Shown in pieces: positions 1 through 10,112 of a stretch of DNA of 64,000 nucleotides. The DNA lies in assembly GCF_000949865.1 (NCBI RefSeq), contig NZ_JWJH01000003.1, forward strand, positions 124,001-188,000. The letters run 5' to 3'. The translations under genes were made by a program, and so were the position numbers. The notes under the pieces were generated by a model that was not told the DNA's origin, ran no database searches, and saw only the letters and a list, made by a program, of their open reading frames with translations. Each line of letters opens with the position of its first letter. Position 1 is the first letter of the stretch. This stretch comes from Rhizobium nepotum 39/7 (GTDB taxonomy: Bacteria > Pseudomonadota > Alphaproteobacteria > Rhizobiales > Rhizobiaceae).

Positions 1-1
1 C

Positions 2-889
<888 letters not shown>

Positions 890-890
890 C

Positions 891-1904
891 ATGACGAGAA
901 TGACGATGATCGAAGCCGTCCGCAGCGCCATGGATGTCTCCATGGAGCGCAGCGACGATGTGGTTGTGTTCGGCGAGGACGTGGGATATTTCGGCGGTGT
1001 TTTCCGGGCCACGCAGGGCCTTCAGGGAAAATACGGCAAAACCCGCTGTTTCGATGCGCCGATCAGCGAATCCGGCATTGTCGGCACGGCCATCGGCATG
1101 GCCGCTTATGGCTTACGCCCCTGCGTCGAAATCCAGTTCGCGGATTACATGTATCCCGCCTACGACCAGATCACCCAGGAGGCGGCCCGCATTCGTTATC
1201 GCTCCAACGGCGATTTCACCTGCCCGATCGTTCTGCGCATGCCGACCGGCGGCGGCATTTTCGGCGGGCAGACGCATAGCCAGAGCCCGGAGGCGCTTTT
1301 TACGCATGTCTGCGGTCTGAAGGTGGTGGTTCCTTCCAACCCTTATGACGCAAAAGGCCTGCTAATTGCATCGATCGAGGACCCCGATCCGGTGATGTTT
1401 CTGGAGCCGAAACGGCTTTATAACGGCCCCTTCGACGGCCATCACGACCGGCCGGTGACGCCCTGGTCCAGGCACGACATGGGTGAGGTGCCGGAAGGCC
1501 ACTACACCATTCCGATCGGTAAGGCCGAAATCCGCCGTCCCGGAAACGATGTCACCGTCATCGCTTACGGCACCATGGTGCATGTGGCGCTGGCGGCGGC
1601 GGAGGAGACGGGCGTGGATGCCGAGATCATCGATCTTCGCAGCCTGCTGCCGCTCGATCTCGACACCATCGTCAAGTCCGTTTCCAGGACGGGCCGCTGC
1701 GTCATGGTGCATGAGGCGACGCTCACTTCCGGCTTCGGCGCGGAAGTCGTGTCGCTGGTGCAGGAACATTGTTTTTACCATCTCGAAGCCCCCGTCGTCC
1801 GCGTCGCCGGCTGGGACACGCCTTATCCTCATGCGCAGGAATGGGACTATTTTCCGGGGCCTGCCCGCGTCGGACGCGCCCTTGTCGAAGTCATGGAGGC
1901 CTGA
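891..1904 (+). CDS. bkdA2: Branched-chain 2-oxoacid dehydrogenase E1 beta subunit
   Basis: Beta half of the E1 heterotetramer; it supplies the activating glutamate side of the thiamine diphosphate site. The 337 residues match the usual 325-340. The start MTRMTMIEAV is one base past the alpha stop; the frame extends upstream, but that part lies inside the alpha gene. Visible family signatures are VVFGEDVGYFGGVFRATQGL, RCFDAPISESGIVGTAIGMA and the C-terminal transketolase domain with ALVEVMEA at the end. It is separated by two bases from the E2 gene, so the three form one operon. Confidence 0.92.
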   Translation: MTRMTMIEAVRSAMDVSMERSDDVVVFGEDVGYFGGVFRATQGLQGKYGKTRCFDAPISESGIVGTAIGMAAYGLRPCVEIQFADYMYPAYDQITQEAARIRYRSNGDFTCPIVLRMPTGGGIFGGQTHSQSPEALFTHVCGLKVVVPSNPYDAKGLLIASIEDPDPVMFLEPKRLYNGPFDGHHDRPVTPWSRHDMGEVPEGHYTIPIGKAEIRRPGNDVTVIAYGTMVHVALAAAEETGVDAEIIDLRSLLPLDLDTIVKSVSRTGRCVMVHEATLTSGFGAEVVSLVQEHCFYHLEAPVVRVAGWDTPYPHAQEWDYFPGPARVGRALVEVMEA

Positions 1905-1906
1905 TT

Positions 1907-3145
1907 ATGGCGGAATTTATTCTCACTATGCCCGATGTCGGTGAAGGCGTCGCGGAAGCGGAACTGGTGGAATGGAACGTGAAACCGGGCGATCTCGTCC
2001 ATGAGGACATGGTGCTGGCCGCAGTGATGACGGATAAAGCTACGGTGGAAATCCCGTCACCTGTGGCCGGCGTCGTCACCTGGCTGGCCGTCGCCGTGGG
2101 AAATACGGTGCCGGTGAAGGCACCGCTCGTTCGCATCGAAACCGATGTCTCTGCCGCCACTCCCGATGGCAACGGACCGGAAGCGCCCTCCGACATGACG
2201 GAAGCGCCGCCGGTTGTTGAAAGCCCGCCCGCCCGTGAAATCGATGATGCGCCTCCTTCGCCTGAGATCGAGCATCATAAACCTCTGGCGTCCCCCGCCG
2301 TTCGCCAACGTGCCGACGATCTCGATATCGATCTTGGACAGGTCAGGGCAACAGGGCCGGACGGGCATATCACCCACGCCGATCTCGATACCTATCTCAC
2401 CTCGCGGTCAAAGCCAGAACGGCTCGCGCCGATCGTGCCCGGCGACAGCGCTGTGGAAGAGGTGAAGGTGACGGGGCTGAGGCGCAAGATCGCCGAGAAG
2501 ATGACGCTTTCCGTCTCCCGTATCCCCCACATCACCTATGTCGAGGAAATCGACGTGACGGATCTGGAGGATTTGCGCGCGACCATGAACGGAAACCGCC
2601 GTTCCGGACAGCCGAAACTGACGATCCTGCCGTTCCTGATGCGCGCGCTTGTCAGAACGGTTGCCGACCATCCCGGCATGAACGCCACCTTCGATGACGA
2701 GAAAGGTGTCGTCAGCCACTACGAAGCGGTTCATATCGGCATTGCCACGCAGACGCCGGCGGGGCTGACAGTCCCGGTCGTTCGCCACACGGAAACGCTC
2801 GGTCTTTGGGAATGCGCGTCGGAAGTCGCGCGTGTCGCCGAGGCGGCCCGCACCGGCACTGCGGCGCGCGACGAACTGATGGGGTCCACCATCACCATCA
2901 GTTCGCTCGGCGCCTTGGGCGGTGTCGTTTCGACACCCATCATCAATCACCCCGAGGTGGCGATCATCGGCGTCAACAAGATCGCGACGCGGCCGGTCTG
3001 GGACGGAACACGTTTCGTACCGCGCAAAATGATGAACCTTTCCTCCAGCTTCGATCACCGGGTTGTCGACGGCTGGGACGCCGCCGTCTTCATCCAGGCC
3101 GTCAAGGCGCTGCTGGAAAAGCCCGCGCTGATCTTCATCGACTGA
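1907..3145 (+). CDS. bkdB: Dihydrolipoamide acyltransferase (E2) of the branched-chain 2-oxoacid dehydrogenase complex
   Basis: E2 core that transfers the branched acyl group from lipoate to coenzyme A. The 412 residues run as one lipoyl domain (about 1-75, lipoylated Lys44 in VMTDKATVEIP), an acidic Pro/Ala linker, a peripheral-subunit-binding domain (about 125-165, SPAVRQRADDLDIDL) and the catalytic domain ending in SFDHRVVDGWD with the HRxxDG active-site motif. The ATG at 1907 begins the lipoyl domain; the upstream frame overlaps E1 beta. No E3 (lipoamide dehydrogenase) gene follows, unlike many bkd operons, so E3 must come from elsewhere. Confidence 0.93.
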   Translation: MAEFILTMPDVGEGVAEAELVEWNVKPGDLVHEDMVLAAVMTDKATVEIPSPVAGVVTWLAVAVGNTVPVKAPLVRIETDVSAATPDGNGPEAPSDMTEAPPVVESPPAREIDDAPPSPEIEHHKPLASPAVRQRADDLDIDLGQVRATGPDGHITHADLDTYLTSRSKPERLAPIVPGDSAVEEVKVTGLRRKIAEKMTLSVSRIPHITYVEEIDVTDLEDLRATMNGNRRSGQPKLTILPFLMRALVRTVADHPGMNATFDDEKGVVSHYEAVHIGIATQTPAGLTVPVVRHTETLGLWECASEVARVAEAARTGTAARDELMGSTITISSLGALGGVVSTPIINHPEVAIIGVNKIATRPVWDGTRFVPRKMMNLSSSFDHRVVDGWDAAVFIQAVKALLEKPALIFID

Positions 3146-3351
3146 CGCGTGCATAGCTTTTTAGCGGGTTGTTTTCGACCTTCACGGAACTGTTTCGGTG
3201 TCGGTATAGGCTTGCGTTCGCGATCTTCGGGTATAGAAGAGAAAGAACGAGAAGCGTGTTTTCTCATCGTGATCACAGTGGCGGAAGGGCGCGCTCCGGT
3301 GCCCAGCGCTTCGCTGTCCGCCGGCAACCGAATGAAGAAGAAGGTCCTTTC

Positions 3352-4869
3352 ATGAGCACTCCCAAACCCGTTGTCCTGACTATTCTCGATGGCTGGGGAC
3401 TGAGCGAGGACACGTCCAGCAATGCGCCGGTTCTGGCAAACACGCCCACCATGGACCGGCTTTTCGCCACCTGCCCGAATGCCAGACTGACCACCTTTGG
3501 TCCGAATGTCGGCCTGCCCAGCGGGCAGATGGGAAATTCCGAGGTGGGACATACCAATATCGGCGCGGGCCGTATCGTCGCCATGGATCTCGGCCAGATC
3601 GATCTGGCGATCGAGGATGGCAGCTTTTTCCAGAATGCCGCGATCCTCGATTTCGCTGCCAAAGTGAAGGCTGCGGGCGGTGTTGCGCATCTGATGTGCG
3701 TCGTTTCCGATGGCGGCGTTCACGGCCACATCGTCCACGGTCAGGCGGCGGTGAAGCTCTTGACCGATCTGGGGTTGAAGGTCGTCGTGCATGCCATCAC
3801 CGATGGCCGCGATGTCGCGCCGCAATCGGCGGAAGGTTTCGTCACTGCCTTTGCGGCCAACCTGCCCGAAGGCGCCAGCATCGGCACCGTGATCGGCCGT
3901 TATTATGTGATGGACCGTGACAATCGCTGGGAGCGTGTTGAAAAAGCCTATGACGCCATGGTTCTCGGCAAGGGCGAACATGCGCCTGACGCTGTCAGCG
4001 CAGTTGCCGCAAGTTACAAAAACAATGTCACCGACGAATTCATCCTGCCGACGGTGATCGACAATTATGAGGGCTTCAAGGCCGATGACGGCCTCTTCTG
4101 CCTGAACTTCCGCGCCGATCGCGCCCGTGAAATCCTGCTCGCAATCGGCGCGGATGATTTCGACGGCTTCAAGCGCGAAAAGCCCGACCTTTCGGCCTTG
4201 CTTGGCATGGTGGAATATTCCACCAAACACGCCACCTTCATGGCGACGGCTTATCCCAAGCGCGATATCGCCAATACGCTGGGCGCCTGGGTGGCAAAGC
4301 AGGGCTTGCGGCAGTTCCGTCTGGCCGAGACGGAAAAATATCCGCATGTCACCTTCTTCCTGAATGGCGGCAAGGAAGAGCCGGAAGTGGGCGAAGACCG
4401 CTTCATGCCGAAATCTCCGAAGGTTGCGACCTACGATTTGCAGCCGGAAATGAGCGCGCCGGAAGTGACGGAAAAATTCGTCGAGGCGATCGGCAAGGGT
4501 TACGATCTCATCGTCACCAATTACGCCAATCCTGACATGGTGGGCCATACTGGCGATCTACAGGCTGCGATCAAGGCTTGTGAAGCCGTGGATCGCGGGC
4601 TTGCCGCCGTCATTGCCGCGCTGGAAAAGGTCGGCGGCGCCATGCTGGTGATTGCCGACCACGGCAATTGCGAAACCATGGTGGACCCGGTGACCGGTGG
4701 CCCGCATACCGCCCATACCACCAATCCGGTGCCGGTTATCCTTTATGGCGGACCTGAAGGTGCAAAGCTGCATGACGGTATTCTCGCCGATGTCGCCCCC
4801 ACGCTGCTGCAACTGATGAATGTGCCACTGCCTGCGGAAATGACGGGCAAGAGCCTGATCGACCTGTAA
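3352..4869 (+). CDS. gpmI: 2,3-bisphosphoglycerate-independent phosphoglycerate mutase
   Basis: Interconverts 3- and 2-phosphoglycerate in glycolysis and gluconeogenesis using two manganese ions and a phosphoserine intermediate. The 505 residues are full length. Seen directly are LTILDGWGLSED with the metal ligand Asp14, the catalytic serine at about position 63 in GQMGNSEVGHTNIGAGR, HAITDGRDVAPQSA, NFRADRARE, and the C-terminal metal site ADHGNCETMVD. The ATG at 3352 follows a purine-rich AAGAAGAAGG ribosome site; the open frame upstream to 3169 is not needed by the family. A 206-base gap separates it from bkdB and shows nothing recognisable, so it is probably expressed separately. Confidence 0.95.
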   Translation: MSTPKPVVLTILDGWGLSEDTSSNAPVLANTPTMDRLFATCPNARLTTFGPNVGLPSGQMGNSEVGHTNIGAGRIVAMDLGQIDLAIEDGSFFQNAAILDFAAKVKAAGGVAHLMCVVSDGGVHGHIVHGQAAVKLLTDLGLKVVVHAITDGRDVAPQSAEGFVTAFAANLPEGASIGTVIGRYYVMDRDNRWERVEKAYDAMVLGKGEHAPDAVSAVAASYKNNVTDEFILPTVIDNYEGFKADDGLFCLNFRADRAREILLAIGADDFDGFKREKPDLSALLGMVEYSTKHATFMATAYPKRDIANTLGAWVAKQGLRQFRLAETEKYPHVTFFLNGGKEEPEVGEDRFMPKSPKVATYDLQPEMSAPEVTEKFVEAIGKGYDLIVTNYANPDMVGHTGDLQAAIKACEAVDRGLAAVIAALEKVGGAMLVIADHGNCETMVDPVTGGPHTAHTTNPVPVILYGGPEGAKLHDGILADVAPTLLQLMNVPLPAEMTGKSLIDL

Positions 4870-4879
4870 TCGAACGAGC

Positions 4880-4909
4880 CTGCGCGCGAGCTTTTTGGCT
4901 CACGCGCAG
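4880..4909. terminator. Hairpin after gpmI, possible weak terminator
   Basis: Arms CTGCGCGCGAGC (4880-4891) and GCTCACGCGCAG (4898-4909) pair with one mismatch around a TTTTTG loop. There is no T-tract behind it on the plus strand, so it may act as a processing or Rho-assisted end. Confidence 0.45.
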
Positions 4910-4911
4910 CT

Positions 4912-4997
4912 GGAGCACGTCCTGTTTGAACGGAATCGTTCGACGTGATCTATCTCTTTGTTTTTACGCATTTTCCGGACGTAAAACCGCTACGCAC
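4912..4997. repeat. Dispersed repeat, copy 1
   Basis: The stretch from GGAGCACGTC through TTTGTTTTTACGC, TTTTCCGGACGTAAAACCGC and TACGCACT recurs in opposite orientation at 26431-26534. The outer part contains an imperfect inverted pair (GAGCACGTC against GACGTGATC). This is a short non-coding repeat of the kind scattered between genes in Agrobacterium/Rhizobium. Its end overlaps the last codons of bigR, so it contributes that gene's 3' end. Confidence 0.75.
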
Positions 4998-5343
4998 TCT
5001 CCTCCGGCGCACAGAATATGGCATAAAGCGCCTCTATCAGCTGCGCCGCTTTTTCCTCCGCAAGCTTGTAGAAAATCTGTTTGGCTTCACGCCGGGTCTC
5101 GACGATGCCGGCTTCCCTCAAGACCCCGAGTTGCTGGGAGAGTGTGGGTTGGCGGATATCCAGCCTGGTCTCCAGTTCGCCGACGGAAAATTCCCCCTGC
5201 GCCAGGGTGCAGGCGAGCATCAACCGCGCGGGATGGGCGAGCGTCTTCAGAAGCAGAGCGACCTCTTCAGCACGTTCTTCCAGGGCGGGAAGGGCGATTT
5301 CGGTGATGTGCGGGGTCTGTTTCAGCGTGGTTTCCTTCACCAT
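4990..5343 (-). CDS. bigR: ArsR-family repressor BigR
   Basis: Winged-helix repressor of the sulfide-detoxification gene beside it; in the known Agrobacterium and Xylella proteins, a disulfide formed in response to reactive sulfur species releases DNA. The 117-residue protein has the ArsR fold (LLKTLAHPARLMLACTL, then recognition helix QPTLSQQLGVLREAGIV). Cys45 and Cys111 are present, 66 residues apart, the same spacing as the redox pair described for BigR. The ATG overlaps the end of blh by seven bases, so the two are co-transcribed and BigR autoregulates through the operator at 6655-6683. Confidence 0.88.
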   Translation of the reverse strand: MVKETTLKQTPHITEIALPALEERAEEVALLLKTLAHPARLMLACTLAQGEFSVGELETRLDIRQPTLSQQLGVLREAGIVETRREAKQIFYKLAEEKAAQLIEALYAIFCAPEESA

Positions 5344-6632
5344 GTGCTGCCCTCCAGCACATCGAGCGGGAATTTGAGGTAACGCTTGCCGTCAGCCTCC
5401 GGCTCCGGCAGCCGACCGCCACGGATATTGACCTGCAAGGCGTGCAGAATGAGCTTCGGCATCGGCAAGGTGCGGTCCCTTGCCTCGCGCAGCTGAATGA
5501 ACCTCTCCTTTGTCATGCCGACCAGATGCGGATTGTTGCGTTTTTGTTCGCCGACGGTGCTTTCCCATTTCGGTGCGCGGCCGCCGGGCTGGTAGTCGTG
5601 GCCGGTGAAAAGCCGTGTATCATCGGGAAGGGCAAGTATGTCCTGAATGGACGCCCAAAGCTCTCCGGCGTTGCCGCCGGGAAAATCCGCCCGCGCCGTG
5701 CCGGAATCGGGCATGAACAGCGTATCATGCACGAAGGCGGCATCGCCGACGACATAGGTCACGGAGGCTAGCGTGTGACCGGGCGAAAACAGCACGCGCG
5801 CCTCGATCGAGCCGATGCTGAAACGGTCTCCCGCTTCAAACAGCCGGTCCCATTGCGAGCCGTCGGTCTCAAGATCGGGCCAATTGTATTTTTCCTGCCA
5901 AAGCTTCTGCACGCCGGTTATCCGGGCGCCAATGGCGGTTTTCGCACCGGTCTTCTGCCTGAGATAATGGGCGGCGGAAAAATGGTCGGCGTGCGGATGG
6001 GTATCGACAATCCATTCCACCGACAGGCCCTGGTTCGCCACATAATCCAGAATGGCGTCCGCATTCATGGTTCCGGTCGCCCCGGATTTCTCGTCGAAAT
6101 CATAGATGGGATCGATAATGGCGCAGCGCCTGCTCGCGGGGTCCGCGACGACATATTGCACGCTGCATGTGCGCGGATCGAAGAACGCCTTGATGCGCGG
6201 TTTTGCCAAAACTTGCCGCTCCAGCCAGCGGATGGCGCCGGAGAGGTCGAAACCATGTCTCTTGCCGAACGTCTGGATTTCACCCGGTTCCATGCGCCCG
6301 TCCAGCGCTTCGCCGAGAACATAGAGCGTGAGCGCACGGGTACCGCCTTTGCAATGAGCGAATACAGGGCCTTCGGCCTCGGTCATCGCCTGCTGGAAGG
6401 CACGAATATCGGCCTCGGTAATGGTCGGGCTGCTGACCGGAATGAAACTATAGGCCAGGCCTGCGGCGCTGGCGGCGCTTTTTTCGTGCGCATTGCCCGG
6501 CTGGCCGGGTTCTTCGCCGTCCGGCCGGGCATTGATGATGCCTTTATATCCCTTTGCGGAAAGCGATGGAAAGTCGGCGATTTCCGGTTGGCCTGCGACA
6601 GTCAGACGGTCGTTGATCCTCACGGCATTCAT
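5337..6632 (-). CDS. blh: Blh: DUF442 phosphatase/sulfurtransferase-like domain fused to ETHE1-type persulfide dioxygenase
   Basis: Oxidises persulfides formed from hydrogen sulfide. The 431-residue fusion has an N-terminal DUF442 domain (about 1-115; VAGQPEIADFPSL and the cysteine loop HCKGGTRAL) and a metallo-beta-lactamase-fold dioxygenase (about 145-400) with the metal motif THPHADHFSAA, the later metal ligand in SPGHTLASVTYVV, and TGHDYQPGGR. The start MNAVRINDRL is chosen because the frame upstream runs through the AT-rich operator; AGGAGAT lies just before it. First gene of a two-gene operon with bigR. Confidence 0.9.
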   Translation of the reverse strand: MNAVRINDRLTVAGQPEIADFPSLSAKGYKGIINARPDGEEPGQPGNAHEKSAASAAGLAYSFIPVSSPTITEADIRAFQQAMTEAEGPVFAHCKGGTRALTLYVLGEALDGRMEPGEIQTFGKRHGFDLSGAIRWLERQVLAKPRIKAFFDPRTCSVQYVVADPASRRCAIIDPIYDFDEKSGATGTMNADAILDYVANQGLSVEWIVDTHPHADHFSAAHYLRQKTGAKTAIGARITGVQKLWQEKYNWPDLETDGSQWDRLFEAGDRFSIGSIEARVLFSPGHTLASVTYVVGDAAFVHDTLFMPDSGTARADFPGGNAGELWASIQDILALPDDTRLFTGHDYQPGGRAPKWESTVGEQKRNNPHLVGMTKERFIQLREARDRTLPMPKLILHALQVNIRGGRLPEPEADGKRYLKFPLDVLEGSTW

Positions 6633-6654
6633 CGGGATCTCCTGTTGCTTTATA

Positions 6655-6683
6655 ACAATATACCTTATTGTATAATGTATATT
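6655..6683. promoter_or_regulatory. AT-rich inverted-repeat operator upstream of blh-bigR (probable BigR box)
   Basis: A perfect 7-base inverted pair AATATAC (6657-6663) and GTATATT (6677-6683) with a 13-base spacer overlaps a second pair ACAATA (6655-6660) and TATTGT (6666-6671). It lies 23 bases before the blh start in an otherwise GC-rich stretch. BigR is known to bind an AT-rich palindrome covering its promoter; assigning this site to BigR is inference from position and composition. Confidence 0.7.
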
Positions 6684-6713
6684 GATTGGCCGCAATAGGC
6701 GTGAGAAGAAGCT

Positions 6714-7217
6714 TCAGGACGCGGGCTGGCCTCTGGCGACGAGCTTGCGCCGTGTCGCCTTCCAGCCAAGACAGATTGCCGCGACCAGCAGGGCCAACTG
6801 GGCGAGGAGAAATGGCGGCTCGTTGCCGTTCGGCGCCAGTTCGTTCAGCGTTTCGACCTTGAGGAAGGCCTGGACGATCAGCACGAACATATTCAGATAA
6901 AGGCCCATCGTGGCGGTGATGGTATAGACGATGCGCGCCCTGCCATTGAGCCCGTATCCGTAAAGCGCCACCAGTGCGACCGCCAGAATGGCGGCCGAGA
7001 TGATGCCGACGCCAAGCGCCGGTGTGAAGTTGCCGATCGGAAACAGAAAACCGGTGAGCGTGGTGGCGAGCGTCGTGACGAGAAAAAGCGCCGTCATGCG
7101 CGGCATCCATCGTCCGGCCGCATAAGCGGGCAGGGCGATCAGTCCGGTTGCTATGCCGATGAGGCTCAAGGCAACGTGCAATGTCGTGAATTGGGGAATG
7201 GTCAGTCCGAGGATCAT
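6714..7217 (-). CDS. Small integral membrane protein of unknown function
   Basis: A 167-residue protein with about four hydrophobic segments (residues about 8-28, 40-60, 70-95 and 105-125, plus a C-terminal hydrophobic stretch LLAQLALLVAAICLGW) and a basic tail KATRRKLVARGQ. The start is the ATG at 7217, 13 bases after the SDR stop and behind GGAGACGC. It is the last gene of a minus-strand operon with the hydrolase and SDR. I do not recognise a specific function. Confidence 0.75.
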   Translation of the reverse strand: MILGLTIPQFTTLHVALSLIGIATGLIALPAYAAGRWMPRMTALFLVTTLATTLTGFLFPIGNFTPALGVGIISAAILAVALVALYGYGLNGRARIVYTITATMGLYLNMFVLIVQAFLKVETLNELAPNGNEPPFLLAQLALLVAAICLGWKATRRKLVARGQPAS

Positions 7218-7230
7218 GATGCGTCTCCCT

Positions 7231-8022
7231 CTATTCGGTTTGAGTTGCACGATACCGGCCGGCGGCAAGTGCATGCGACAGATTGGGCCTCAATGCTGCG
7301 CGGGCTGCAAGGAAATTCTCCAGATCGGCGCTGTCCGGCAGGGAAGGAATGGTCAGGGCCTCGCCGAGATCGAGACCGGCAAGGGCGGCGTCCACCATCT
7401 CGTTAACGTCCATGACCATGGCAGCCGGAATGGCGTCGAGCCGTTCCTCTTCCCAGATCGCCGTGCGGGTAATGCCCGGCAAGACGCCCTGGACCCGCAC
7501 GCCGGAAGGGGAAAGCTGGGCGTGCAGCGCCTCGGTGAAGGCGAGAACGAAGGCCTTGGTCGCCGGATAGACGGCGGTAAACGCCGCCGGCATCAGCGCC
7601 GTTACCGAGGTGATATTGATGATCGTGCCCTTTCCATCGGCGGCAAGGCGCGGCGCGATCGCCGCCGCAAGCCGGGTGACGGCAAGGATGTTGAGGTTGA
7701 TCATCGTCGTGACATGGGCCGGATCCAGCGCCGTGATCGGTCCTTCTCCGGCAATGCCGGCATTGTTGACGAGGCCGGTAATCCGCCGGTCTTCGCTCAG
7801 CCGGGCCTCGACCTTTTCGAGGCCTTCCGCCCTGGAAAGATCGGCGGCAAGGACTTCGACAGCGACGTGATGATCTTTTTCCAGCTGCTCGGCCAGTGCT
7901 TTCAGCTTTTCGACGCGCCGCGCCACGAGGACGAGATCGTGGCCGCGTTTCGCCAGGCGTTCGGCATAGACCGCGCCAATGCCGTCGGATGCACCGGTGA
8001 TGAGAAACGTACTCTGTGTCAT
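7231..8022 (-). CDS. Short-chain dehydrogenase/reductase
   Basis: NAD(P)-dependent oxidoreductase of the classical SDR fold, 263 residues. It has the cofactor motif TGASDGIGAVYAERL at the N terminus, NNAG at about 88-91, the catalytic serine in NITSVTAL and the YxxxK pair in VYPATKAFV. An arginine pair after the first strand (LVARRVEK) suggests NADP preference. The substrate cannot be read from sequence. It sits 26 bases after the hydrolase gene and 13 before the membrane-protein gene, so it is the middle of a three-gene operon. Confidence 0.88.
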   Translation of the reverse strand: MTQSTFLITGASDGIGAVYAERLAKRGHDLVLVARRVEKLKALAEQLEKDHHVAVEVLAADLSRAEGLEKVEARLSEDRRITGLVNNAGIAGEGPITALDPAHVTTMINLNILAVTRLAAAIAPRLAADGKGTIINITSVTALMPAAFTAVYPATKAFVLAFTEALHAQLSPSGVRVQGVLPGITRTAIWEEERLDAIPAAMVMDVNEMVDAALAGLDLGEALTIPSLPDSADLENFLAARAALRPNLSHALAAGRYRATQTE

Positions 8023-8048
8023 ATCCGTGTCTCCTGTGTCCTATGGTT

Positions 8049-8876
8049 TCAGGCGGTGATGAAGGCGAGAAGGTCGGCGTTAAACCGGTCCTGATAGGTC
8101 TGCGTCAGGCCATGGTCGGCACCCTCATAGACTTTGAGCACCGCATGTTTGACGATCTTGACCGTGGAGAGTGCAGAAGCGCCGATCGGCACGATCTGGT
8201 CGTCATCGCCGTGCAGCACCAGCGTCGGTTTGTCGAAGGCCTTCAGGTCCTGGTGGAAGTCGCTTTCCGAAAAAGCGCGGATGCTGTCGAGCTGGCCTTT
8301 CAGGCCGCCCATCATGCCCTGCCGCCAGAATTCGTCGCGAATGCCTTCAGAAATCGCGGCGCCGTCGCGGTTGTAACCGTAGAAGGGAATGGACAGATCC
8401 TTGAAGAACTGGCTGCGATTGTCAAAAGTGCCCTTGCGGATGCCGTCGAAAACATCGATCGGCAGGCCGATGGCATTGCTTTCTGTCTTCAGCATCAACG
8501 GCGGCACCGCGCCGATGAGGGCGATCCTGGCGATGCGGGCCGTGCCGTGGCGGCCGATATAACGCGTCACCTCGCCGCCACCGGTGGAATGGCCGACGAG
8601 AACGACGTCGTGAAGATCGAGCTGTTCGATCAGTTCGGCCAGATCGTCGGCATATTGATCCATGGTATTGTTGTGCCAGACCTGATCGGAGCGGCCATGG
8701 CTGCGGCGATCGTGGGCGATGGTGCGGAAACCGTGATTGGCGAAGAACACCATCTGCGCATCCCATGCATCGGCGCTGAGCGGCCAGCCGTGGGAAAAGA
8801 TGATGGGCTTGCCGTCTTTCGGGCCCCAGTCCTTGTAGAAGATGTGCGTTCCGTCTCTGGTGGTTATCGTTGTCAT
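8049..8876 (-). CDS. Alpha/beta hydrolase of the non-heme chloroperoxidase/esterase family
   Basis: Serine hydrolase of 275 residues. It shows [12 protein letters not shown] (oxyanion region), [11 protein letters not shown], nucleophile Ser97 in [13 protein letters not shown], the acidic residue in [10 protein letters not shown] and the histidine in GADHGLTQ. Members act as cofactor-free haloperoxidases or esterases; the natural substrate is unknown. The ATG at 8876 follows AGGAGAGAGAGCC; a longer frame upstream has no family support. It is first of three minus-strand genes and divergent from the GlxA-type regulator at 9006, which probably controls it. Confidence 0.87.
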   Translation of the reverse strand: MTTITTRDGTHIFYKDWGPKDGKPIIFSHGWPLSADAWDAQMVFFANHGFRTIAHDRRSHGRSDQVWHNNTMDQYADDLAELIEQLDLHDVVLVGHSTGGGEVTRYIGRHGTARIARIALIGAVPPLMLKTESNAIGLPIDVFDGIRKGTFDNRSQFFKDLSIPFYGYNRDGAAISEGIRDEFWRQGMMGGLKGQLDSIRAFSESDFHQDLKAFDKPTLVLHGDDDQIVPIGASALSTVKIVKHAVLKVYEGADHGLTQTYQDRFNADLLAFITA

Positions 8877-9005
8877 GGCTCTCTCTCCTGTTGCGGGTGG
8901 TTTGCTTGCGTCCCGTGGGAATAGAGATACTCTGGAGACAGCCGGGGCTGGATTGGCGCTTCTGACAGAAAACGAGCCGAAACTGACAAAACGGGGATAC
9001 GGGGC

Positions 9006-9992
9006 ATGGCGGGTGTTGCGGGAAGCGCGCTGGAAGTCGGTTTGGTCCTCTATCGGGACTGTCAGGTCGCCATGGTGCACGGCATCACCGACCTTTTTGG
9101 CATCGCCTCGGTCTTTTCAGAGGATCGCGGCGGACCGAAATTGCGGGTCAGCCACTGGAGCATGGCCGAGGGCGGCGGTTTTTCCCGCAGCCATGACACC
9201 GATCCGGGCAGACCGGGACATCCCGATATCTTCGTCGTGCCCGGCCGGCTGACCGGGCCTGCCGAAATCGACGAGGCCGAGCCCTATGCCCGTTGGCTGC
9301 TGGACCGGCATGCGCATGGCGCGACGCTAGCCGCCAGTTGCGGCGGCTCCTTCATCATCGCCGCGACCGGTCTCCTGTCCGGCCGCCCGGCCACGACCCA
9401 CTGGATGTTTGCCGAACCGTTTCGCGAGCGTTTTCCCGATGTCCGTCTGGAGGTAGACAAGATCGTCATTGAGGATGGCGACATCATCACCGCCGGCGGG
9501 TTGATGGCATGGACCGATCTCGGCATGCGCATCGTCGACCGCCTGCTCGGACCTTCGGTCATGATCGAGACCGGCAAGTTCCTGCTGATCGACCCTTCAG
9601 GACGGGAACAGCGACATTACAGCAGTTTTGCGCCGAGGCTGATGCATGGCGACGAGCCGATCCTGAAGGTGCAGCACTGGCTGCAGGCGCGGGCGGGGCG
9701 AGCCACCAGCGTAACCGATATGGCCACACATGCCGGGTTGGAGGAGCGGACCTTTCTGCGCCGTTTCAAGGCCGCAACCGGCCTGAAACCCATCGAATAT
9801 GTTCAACATCTGCGTGTCGGCAAGGCGCGGGAACTGCTGGAATTCACCCGCCGTTCGGTAGACCAGATCGCCTGGTCGGTGGGATACGAGGATGCCGCCG
9901 CCTTTCGCCGCGTGTTTCACCGTATTCTAGGCCTTTCGCCGGGCGAATATAGAAACCGCTTTTCCAGCGGTTCGGCAATGGCGGCCGCCTGA
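9006..9992 (+). CDS. GlxA-family transcriptional regulator (DJ-1/PfpI domain plus AraC DNA-binding domain)
   Basis: A 328-residue activator-type protein. The N-terminal DJ-1/PfpI-like domain (about 10-190) carries the nucleophile-elbow-like cysteine in [14 protein letters not shown]. The C-terminal AraC domain (about 225-320) has both helix-turn-helices, [20 protein letters not shown] and [21 protein letters not shown], then [12 protein letters not shown]. It is transcribed divergently from the hydrolase/SDR/membrane-protein operon across 129 bases, so local control is likely. Ligand unknown. Confidence 0.88.
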   Translation: MAGVAGSALEVGLVLYRDCQVAMVHGITDLFGIASVFSEDRGGPKLRVSHWSMAEGGGFSRSHDTDPGRPGHPDIFVVPGRLTGPAEIDEAEPYARWLLDRHAHGATLAASCGGSFIIAATGLLSGRPATTHWMFAEPFRERFPDVRLEVDKIVIEDGDIITAGGLMAWTDLGMRIVDRLLGPSVMIETGKFLLIDPSGREQRHYSSFAPRLMHGDEPILKVQHWLQARAGRATSVTDMATHAGLEERTFLRRFKAATGLKPIEYVQHLRVGKARELLEFTRRSVDQIAWSVGYEDAAAFRRVFHRILGLSPGEYRNRFSSGSAMAAA

Positions 9993-10112
9993 CGGCGGAT
10001 GCCGCTTTTGCGGTATCGCCCGCTTGGCAATGGGGAGGGCGAGAAGCGCGGCTCTTGCAATGTGGCAGGTGTTTGCTAACATGCCAGACAAGTTTAAAAC
10101 AGGTGGGCCGGA

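Noticed and set aside
3146..3351. Possible small gene or lipoamide dehydrogenase remnant between bkdB and gpmI.
   Set aside because: No E3 motif (such as GGTCLNVGC) is present in any frame and the frames are short.
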